From Pseudoalteromonas sp. S16_S37 (lineage in GTDB: Bacteria; Pseudomonadota; Gammaproteobacteria; Enterobacterales; Alteromonadaceae): a DNA stretch of 52,663 bases. The notes under the pieces were generated by a model. The model did no database searches and was not told the DNA's origin. It saw nothing but the letters and a program-made list of their open reading frames with translations. The stretch lies in the NCBI RefSeq assembly GCF_014694405.1, contig NZ_JAAUWV010000030.1, positions 1-52,663 on the forward strand. The letters run 5' to 3'. The translations under genes were made by a program, and so were the position numbers. The stretch's first letter is position 1; every line of letters begins with the position of its first letter. Shown piece by piece: positions 47,221 to 52,663 of the stretch.

Positions 47221-47769
47221 CTAAATTTGAATTTTGGATTCTCTCGCCAAACGTATCAAATTTTCAATAAAGTCTGTTTTTGCTTGCGCATAGGCGTTCA
47301 TATCTTCCCACGACCGTTGTGCAAACTTGCGTTTTATTGTTTCATATTCCGATCTAGCCTCTGGGTTCACTCGAAGATAATTCCTCAGTAATAAGTAACG
47401 CTCTACTTCTTGACAACCTGCAGAAAAAATATGGATATGTACATCCCGTTCCGGTGTTCTGACCATCCTATGCTCAAAGAATAGTGGCTCTCTAACTCTC
47501 AATTGATACCCAGCGTCAAGCAATGGCTGCAGGTAGCTGCCTTCGTCCGCAGAGTCATTTACAACGACAACAATATCAATAATTGGCTTTGCAGCAAGCT
47601 CAGGGACAGAGGTCGATCCTATATGTTCAATTTGCAATGCCTCTGGACCAAGCGCATTTTTTATTTTCCGCCTATGTTGCTCAAACATCTCGAACCAGTG
47701 TGGCTGATAATCAACTATTTTAATGTCAACTTTCTCAATACCACCGATCAACACTTCATCGTCTTTCAT
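47221..47769 (-). CDS. GrpB/UPF0157 family protein
   Basis: About 182 residues of the GrpB-like nucleotidyltransferase-fold family: IVDYQPHWFEMFEQHRR, IEHIGSTSVPELAAKPIIDIVVVV (the catalytic-type GS and DxD-like pattern), HIHIFSAGCQEVERYLLLRNYLR. Members resemble nucleotidyltransferases and are sometimes fused to dephospho-CoA kinase, but their function is largely unknown. ATG 47769 is preferred, with GGAG upstream. It lies upstream of the NRPS-like gene on the same strand with a 94-base gap, so it may or may not belong to the cluster. Confidence 0.88.
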   Translation of the reverse strand: MKDDEVLIGGIEKVDIKIVDYQPHWFEMFEQHRRKIKNALGPEALQIEHIGSTSVPELAAKPIIDIVVVVNDSADEGSYLQPLLDAGYQLRVREPLFFEHRMVRTPERDVHIHIFSAGCQEVERYLLLRNYLRVNPEARSEYETIKRKFAQRSWEDMNAYAQAKTDFIENLIRLARESKIQI

Positions 47770-48118
47770 ACTTTTCACTCCAAATTCAGAAGCAGTCTCT
47801 TCTGCAGTCTTGCACTATACCTTTATCCTTACGATCTAACACAATTCAGGAACAAAGAAGAAAAACAAAAGAGAAATAAATCTCATTTGTATAACGTATT
47901 GCTGTATATTAACACCATTTATTCTTATAATGCGATGCCAACAACAAAAATATATAAAAATTCCAATATATTTAGTCATTTATAGCGTTATGACGTTGTT
48001 AAAAATCGAAGCTTTGTTGGCTGACGATATGCGCGCTTTCTTCAATGGTGAAAATGCGCACAGTGACTATTAGCACTTAAAAGTCAATGAAATGATACAA
48101 GTATTAACAAGGTGTTAA
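47770..48118. other. Divergent intergenic region, AT-rich
   Basis: About 350 bases between grpB-like and truD-like genes. It holds both promoters, though I see no clear -35/-10 pair. A plus-strand frame of 27 codons (47990-48073) has no ribosome site and looks like chance or a gene remnant. No repeat or hairpin stands out. Confidence 0.4.
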
Positions 48119-49150
48119 ATGAATTTTGTACTAAAAAAGATACCCGAGGACTTTCGAGTTCAAGAAACTCAGTCTCATCACCGCATTGATGATTTTGAGC
48201 ACAGGCATTATCAATGCTTCAGAGTTACTAAAAAAAATTATGAAACATTTGACGTTATTGATGCAATTTCACAACATTTTGGCCTAAGCAAAAGTTATAT
48301 CCACTTTGCAGGGTTGAAGGATAAAGATGGCGTAACGACTCAGTATATTTCGGTTGCCAATCCAAGTCGAAACAACCTAGATCCTAGCAGCTTCAACTAT
48401 ACCTACTATGATACCGACAAAAGTGAAAAATATATTCATTTATCTCACATTGGCCGATCTGACAAAAAAATTGAGATCGCAGATTTGTTTGGGAATACGT
48501 TTGATATAGTGGTACGAGCAATAAACACCGAACTGAAGGAGAAATTAATAAATAAAAGCACATTTAACTTTATGTTTATTAACTATTATGACACCCAGCG
48601 CTTCGGGATACCGCATGGTAAGAAAATAGCTCATTTAATCGGCCATGCACTCGAAAAAAGTGATTATGAACTCGCTACTGAACTTATTAACCAGCTGGGT
48701 GATAGTCCCGAGTTAATCGAGCATCCATTGCAAAGCTCTAACGAGCTATTTTCCAGAATAGACCCGCGAAAGTTAGCTTTTTATCGTTCAGCCTACTCAT
48801 CTTGGCTGTGGAATAAAGACGTTCAGCAAGTACTAACTCTTCTGCCAGAAGACGTTCTAATTACAGAACAATCTGACGGTATTTCATTTTTGTATCCTAA
48901 AAACGTCAAAGATGTTCTTCCGATCTTGCTTGACCACAGTGGGTATAAGTACAAGCGATATATAGCGCATGAAAATGAGTTCAGGGCAAGAGAAGTTGAA
49001 CGGCCAGTTTTAGTTCAGGTATTTATCCGTTGCGATGACCTCGAAGAAGATGAGTTGCATCCCGGTCATTTTAAATGTCGCTTCCAATTTTTTCTTCCTT
49101 CTGGTTGTTATGCAACTATGGTACTGAAACAGTTACTCTATTCTCTATAA
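48119..49150 (+). CDS. truD: TruD-family tRNA pseudouridine synthase
   Basis: A 343-residue protein. The family motif with the catalytic aspartate is seen in HFAGLKDKDGVTTQYI, and the RNA-binding motif in NYYDTQRFGIP. The N-terminal KKIPEDFRVQE is also typical. TruD converts U13 of tRNA-Glu to pseudouridine. The usual gene neighbours (ispD, ispF, surE, pcm) are absent, so this may be a second or displaced copy. AAGGTG precedes the ATG. The name is by family and this paralog's target may differ. Confidence 0.85.
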   Translation: MNFVLKKIPEDFRVQETQSHHRIDDFEHRHYQCFRVTKKNYETFDVIDAISQHFGLSKSYIHFAGLKDKDGVTTQYISVANPSRNNLDPSSFNYTYYDTDKSEKYIHLSHIGRSDKKIEIADLFGNTFDIVVRAINTELKEKLINKSTFNFMFINYYDTQRFGIPHGKKIAHLIGHALEKSDYELATELINQLGDSPELIEHPLQSSNELFSRIDPRKLAFYRSAYSSWLWNKDVQQVLTLLPEDVLITEQSDGISFLYPKNVKDVLPILLDHSGYKYKRYIAHENEFRAREVERPVLVQVFIRCDDLEEDELHPGHFKCRFQFFLPSGCYATMVLKQLLYSL

Positions 49151-49377
49151 ATTACAGGTCTAGCACTAATGTCAATGCTATAGCGTGCATGCAAGGTGGT
49201 GGGAAGCTAAGCTTATTTGAAACAGATACGCAAAGAATAGCCATATCATTTTGTTCTTAATTGCTTCCGCAACGAGGGTATCAGGAAGAGAAAACTATCT
49301 CTTTTCGTCATTTTTCCACAAACAGATCCTTGAACTCAAGTATACTGCGCGCATCATTTTATATGGGCAAGATTCAT

Positions 49378-49914
49378 ATGGCGTTAAAGTCAACTATTAT
49401 AAAAACACAGCTGTCGCTCAGTGATATGGATAGGCATATCTATCAAACTCTGTCGCTGACGGTAGCGCAACATCCATCAGAAAACGAACAACGTTTAATG
49501 GTCAGACTGCTCGCTTACGCGTTGCAGTATCAAGAGCGATTGGAGTTTACCAAAGGGCTGTGCGCCGACGATGAACCGGAAATTTGGGTAAAAAACTACA
49601 GCGATGAAATTGAGTTATGGGTAGAGCTGGGTTTACCTGATGAAAAGCGCCTAAAAAAAGCCTGCAACCGAGCAAAACAGGTTGTGCTCTATACTTATGG
49701 TGAAAACGCCCAAGCTATTTGGTGGCAAAAAAATCAGGCTAAGTTGGCAAACTATGACAACTTATCTGTAGTCAGCCTGCCTTATTCAGCCACCGAGCTA
49801 TTGGCCAAAATGGCCGCGCGCTCACTGTCTTTAACTGTGACAGTACAAGATGGTGAGATATGGGTAAGCGATGAACAAAACAGCGTACATTGCACCCCTG
49901 AGTTATTAAAATAG
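49378..49914 (+). CDS. yaeQ: YaeQ family protein
   Basis: A 178-residue protein with the YaeQ pattern: ALKSTIIKTQLSLSDMDRHIYQTL at the start, ENEQRLMVRLLAYALQYQ, EPEIWVKNYSDEIELWVELGLPDEKRLKKACNRA. The fold resembles PD-(D/E)XK nucleases; the role is uncertain. The ATG at 49378 gives the conserved N-terminus; a longer frame back to 49261 begins with TTG and is unlikely. The next gene starts eight bases after its stop. Confidence 0.93.
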   Translation: MALKSTIIKTQLSLSDMDRHIYQTLSLTVAQHPSENEQRLMVRLLAYALQYQERLEFTKGLCADDEPEIWVKNYSDEIELWVELGLPDEKRLKKACNRAKQVVLYTYGENAQAIWWQKNQAKLANYDNLSVVSLPYSATELLAKMAARSLSLTVTVQDGEIWVSDEQNSVHCTPELLK

Positions 49915-49922
49915 GAGTTTAT

Positions 49923-50540
49923 ATGGCGATAAAGCGTGTGGTGGTATTACACGGTTTGTACATGTCTGGGTTTGTGATGCATCCGCTTTGCACCAAACTT
50001 GAAAAAGAAGGGTTTGAGATATTAAACCTCAGCTACAATACGCTGTCGCCAGATAAGCGCGCTATTTTTTCCGCGATTGATAAATTTATCAATCGCCAAC
50101 CTACCGCCCTTGTTTGTCACTCAATGGGTGGCTTAGTCGCCAGAGCCTATCTTGAACATCACTCCGAGCAAAGCCATTGGGTAAAAAAAGTGATCACCCT
50201 AGGCACGCCACATAAAGGCAGTGCCATTGCCCAACACATACATAACAAAGGCTTTGATATGCTGCTCAAAGACAGCATCGAATTTTTACTCAGTGACAAT
50301 CAAGATTGGCCATTTAAAGCCAAGCTCTACAGCATAGCTGGCGACTTGCCACTTGGCCTAATGCCACTGTTAAAAAAAGGCAGCCGCTCTGATGGCACTG
50401 TGTTACTTGAAGAGACGAAACTCAAAGGCATGGCCGAGCATAAGGTGTTTCATTTAAGCCATACCACCATGATTTATTCACGACAGGTCATGCAGTATAT
50501 CCTGCAGTTGTTAAATCAAGACGATGATCATAGAACCTGA
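49923..50540 (+). CDS. Alpha/beta hydrolase (lipase/PGAP1-like)
   Basis: A 205-residue hydrolase. The oxyanion region LHGLYMSGFVMHPL, the nucleophile elbow ALVCHSMGGLVAR (GxSxG variant with Cys in the first place), TLGTPHKGSAIA and a late histidine in VFHLSHTTMIYS form the expected catalytic set. There is no signal peptide. It is probably an esterase or lipase; the substrate is unknown. It is likely co-transcribed with yaeQ. Confidence 0.88.
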   Translation: MAIKRVVVLHGLYMSGFVMHPLCTKLEKEGFEILNLSYNTLSPDKRAIFSAIDKFINRQPTALVCHSMGGLVARAYLEHHSEQSHWVKKVITLGTPHKGSAIAQHIHNKGFDMLLKDSIEFLLSDNQDWPFKAKLYSIAGDLPLGLMPLLKKGSRSDGTVLLEETKLKGMAEHKVFHLSHTTMIYSRQVMQYILQLLNQDDDHRT

Positions 50541-50554
50541 TTAGTATTAAAACA

Positions 50555-50803
50555 TCACCGTGATTTAAGTGGCGTATCTTTAAGGTTAGAGCAATGCATT
50601 AGCCAAAACGCTGCTGCTGCAAAAATCCCAACACTTAAGGTCAACAAAAACCAAAAGAACGAGCCAAGAAACCACAACTTCTGCTTACGCTTTTTCACTT
50701 GCTCCGCTTCATGATAAACCCCATACGCCAACACCAAGTGCACAAACATCATAAACGCGCTGGCAACGATATAGTAAGGGGTAATTTCTGTTCCAAGTTC
50801 CAT
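50555..50803 (-). CDS. Small two-helix membrane protein, unknown function
   Basis: An 82-residue protein with two hydrophobic segments (about 10-30 and 43-68) and a basic loop between them (EAEQVKKRKQK). No family was recognised. It is convergent with the hydrolase gene. The 197 bases upstream hold no clear feature. Confidence 0.6.
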   Translation of the reverse strand: MELGTEITPYYIVASAFMMFVHLVLAYGVYHEAEQVKKRKQKLWFLGSFFWFLLTLSVGIFAAAAFWLMHCSNLKDTPLKSR

Positions 50804-51000
50804 AACAAATATTTTTATCTTTAAATAGTAATGAGTTATAAATAGTTAATCATATAACTGTAGCCTACCTGCTCGTCTATTGTGCGGAGTTTAAGCACCT
50901 TAAAACATCATTAATCACAAGTGAGATTTCCACGTTTTTCTGTCAAAGCTATCGTACAACTCCGTTATTAATATCTTCCATAACCCTTGCTTTCAAACGT

Positions 51001-51945
51001 TTAAATAAGGTCTATTTTTGATAGCATAGATTTAAATTTAGCTTCAAAATTGAACTCATCAAACCCCTGTATGCTCCCCACTAACTGACCTTTTGTATAA
51101 AAATAAAAACTAGGCGTGCCCCAATATTTTATTTCAGGCCAATCGGCTTGATCATAAATATATAAATACTCCACACCGTCGAGTGCTTGGTTTTCCTTAG
51201 CAACTTTTTCGATATAGAGATTGCCGTTTTGCGGCATAAGCCAGTATGAATTATTTATAAATACGGATTTAAGTTCGTCATGTTTTAGCAACCAAGTAAC
51301 AAACTTCTTCGAGGGTTGGCAAAATGGCGAACCTATCATAATGACTAAGCCCGAGTCTTTAAAACTAAAGCTTTTTTGAGTTAATAAACTACCCTTGTCT
51401 ATCAACTTTAACAGGTCCCGTTTTTGTCTCTTCTTTGTATTGACCTTTGGCACCTGTGGTAAGTACAGATCAGGATATTCCAAACGTAATTTACGTGCGC
51501 CCTCAAAGTTTCTAACAAATAGATAACTCTTATAGAGATCGCTGATTGGTTTTTTATCGAGTTTACGTATAGCGAGTGCTCTAAAAGTTAACTCTTCCAA
51601 CTTAGGGATTAATTGTGCTCTTTGTGGCGCGTAAAAAAATATCTTTTTTAATGTCTTATACAGATCATGTAACTTATTCGCATTCATATCTTCGAGCTTC
51701 TGACCATCTAACAGATGATGCAAACACTTTTCGTACAACGCCCAATAATTTTTGCCTCGCAGGTCAAACAAGTTATGCTCTAACATTCGCTGTGATTGCA
51801 TCTTCCGCCTAGATTCTTCATCAATCTTATGGCTATATTCCATTATCGTGGAATGATCATAAGTTGTGAGCGTTTTACACTTTTCAAACTCAATTGAAAA
51901 AGCAATGCTGGGTATAAAAAGAAGAAAAATAGTTAGCTGTCGCAT
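51001..51945 (-). CDS. Exported protein with a thioredoxin-like C-terminal domain
   Basis: A 314-residue protein with a Sec signal peptide (MRQLTIFLLFIPSIAFS), a helical, charged middle (about 25-180) and a thioredoxin-fold C-terminus (about 200-314). The redox motif reads SPFCQPSKKF (CxxS), and the cis-Pro loop is in YWGTPSFYFYTKGQLVG. A CxxS site suggests an isomerase-like or monothiol role in the periplasm. GAGAGGAG precedes the ATG, a strong ribosome site. It is a single gene. Confidence 0.8.
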   Translation of the reverse strand: MRQLTIFLLFIPSIAFSIEFEKCKTLTTYDHSTIMEYSHKIDEESRRKMQSQRMLEHNLFDLRGKNYWALYEKCLHHLLDGQKLEDMNANKLHDLYKTLKKIFFYAPQRAQLIPKLEELTFRALAIRKLDKKPISDLYKSYLFVRNFEGARKLRLEYPDLYLPQVPKVNTKKRQKRDLLKLIDKGSLLTQKSFSFKDSGLVIMIGSPFCQPSKKFVTWLLKHDELKSVFINNSYWLMPQNGNLYIEKVAKENQALDGVEYLYIYDQADWPEIKYWGTPSFYFYTKGQLVGSIQGFDEFNFEAKFKSMLSKIDLI

Positions 51946-52022
51946 GGCTCCTCTCTGTACAAGCTCACTTAATTAAAAGTGAGCTTTGTTCTTCCTAAAA
52001 ATAATACGGTACAACTGAGAAT

Positions 52023-52532
52023 TTATTGGCAACTACCCAAACAAATATATTCATAGCTTTGGTAACAATTATGACCCGAGACACACTCATAGTCCTTAAA
52101 ACCATTGGTCATTATTGTATTGCCAAACCCGAATGATGCTTCATTTAGCAGCATAGCATCTTCCTTAGTTTCCACTCTCGCTCCATTTAGTTGACCTACA
52201 ACATGCTGAGCCCCAAATAGCGACAGCACTTTATAAATTTGTGTTGGAGTAAGTTCATACTCTAAAGGCTCATAATTAAATCCACCCAAACCAGCTTTGG
52301 TAAATGTGACACTATTAATAAACTTCTCTTTACCAGTAGGAGAAAGTAAGTCTAAAACAGAGTTTCTGTTAGCAAGGCGAATTAGCGCTTCCGTCGTTTT
52401 TATCGGAGCATGTTGCCATGCTAATTTGCGACGCAAATTCTCAGAGTCAATCGCTTGCTGTTGTAAACTAAGAACTGGCCCCCAATTTTCGGACATGACT
52501 TTAAGTGATTGTTCTGTTTTTATAGTAACCAA
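52023..52532 (-). CDS. Unknown ORF with a Cys-rich tail, possibly cut at its 5' end by an IS
   Basis: Up to 169 residues; the first ATG is at 52496 (157 residues), and the longer frame starts with TTG. The C-terminus carries four cysteines (DYECVSGHNCYQSYEYICLGSC), which suggests disulfides and therefore export, yet no signal peptide is visible. An IS3-type transposase frame begins 15 bases beyond on the other strand, and such elements have 50-100 bases before their first gene. The real 5' end may have been lost. Function unknown. Confidence 0.55.
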   Translation of the reverse strand: MVTIKTEQSLKVMSENWGPVLSLQQQAIDSENLRRKLAWQHAPIKTTEALIRLANRNSVLDLLSPTGKEKFINSVTFTKAGLGGFNYEPLEYELTPTQIYKVLSLFGAQHVVGQLNGARVETKEDAMLLNEASFGFGNTIMTNGFKDYECVSGHNCYQSYEYICLGSCQ

Positions 52533-52546
52533 AAATATTGGAATAG

Positions 52547-52663
52547 ATGATGACTAGAAAACGTAGAAACCACTCTCCTGAATTTAAAGCTAAAGTGGCC
52601 TTGGCCGCCGCTAAAGGAGATAAAACCGTTGCTGAATTAGCACAGAAATACAATCTTCACGCA
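52547..52663 (+). mobile_element. 5' end of an IS3-family transposase (OrfA), runs off the right edge
   Basis: From ATG 52547 the frame reads MMTRKRRNHSPEFKAKVALA and continues AAKGDKTVAELAQKYNLHA, the helix-turn-helix start of IS3-family OrfA. Thirty-nine codons are visible. The left inverted repeat could not be placed with confidence; it should lie upstream, perhaps inside the neighbouring minus-strand ORF. Confidence 0.85.

Noticed and set aside
47990..48073. A 27-codon plus-strand frame upstream of truD
   Set aside because: No ribosome site and no resemblance to a known protein; more likely chance or a small remnant.

Overview
The window looks like chromosome of a marine gammaproteobacterium of the Pseudoalteromonas / Alteromonadales type. 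This is inferred from gene content and order: ubiE-ubiJ-ubiB-tatABC-tatD-hemB in one direction, a stand-alone EF-G of the 695-residue EF-G2 type, a TatD protein of the enterobacterial kind, many GGDEF proteins, and tandem RyhB-like sRNAs with Fur boxes. No rRNA or tRNA gene and no CRISPR array was seen.

Layout. 1-5.5 kb: the start of an unidentified gene, a secreted beta-propeller protein, the divergent methionine-salvage genes mtnA and mtnK, and a DUF885 lipoprotein. 5.8-15.2 kb, plus strand: a degenerate GGDEF protein, ubiquinone genes, the Tat translocase, a small exported protein, tatD, a membrane diguanylate cyclase and hemB. 15.2-22.9 kb, minus strand: a PH-like membrane protein, EF-G2, a GntP-type permease, and a four-gene operon (exported repeat protein, serine hydrolase, LytS-like kinase, LytTR regulator). 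22.9-23.7 kb: two tandem Fur-regulated RyhB-like sRNA genes. 23.7-26.1 kb: a Cache-type diguanylate cyclase and rbgA.

26.4-47.1 kb, minus strand, is the accessory centrepiece: about 18 tightly packed genes that look like a biosynthetic cluster I cannot assign to any described class. It encodes a one-module NRPS-like protein (adenylation, carrier, and a beta-lactamase-fold domain whose catalytic Ser is replaced by Cys); a 78-residue exported peptide ending in Cys-Cys-Trp with its own promoter and a downstream hairpin; a flavocytochrome c pair; a MurA-like enolpyruvyl transferase; three 2OG-Fe(II) oxygenases; a 69-residue LigA/Os1348-like leader-type protein; an aldo/keto reductase; two caspase-like proteins with zinc ribbons, one fused to an ATP-grasp ligase; a P-loop kinase; a radical SAM enzyme; a tyrosine-phosphatase-like protein; a PLP aminotransferase; an acyl-CoA dehydrogenase; and a membrane-anchored ABM-like protein. 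Most neighbouring genes downstream of the peptide overlap by 4 to 11 bases or nearly touch, so they are probably one operon. My inference is that one or both small proteins are modified substrates. The caspase-like proteins could cleave or recognise a leader, the ATP-grasp and NRPS-like proteins could add or activate an amino acid, and the flavocytochrome could act after export. None of this is shown by the sequence alone.

47.2-52.7 kb: a GrpB-family protein, a TruD-type pseudouridine synthase, yaeQ, an alpha/beta hydrolase, small membrane and thioredoxin-like proteins, an unknown ORF with a Cys-rich tail, and the start of an IS3-family transposase running off the right edge.
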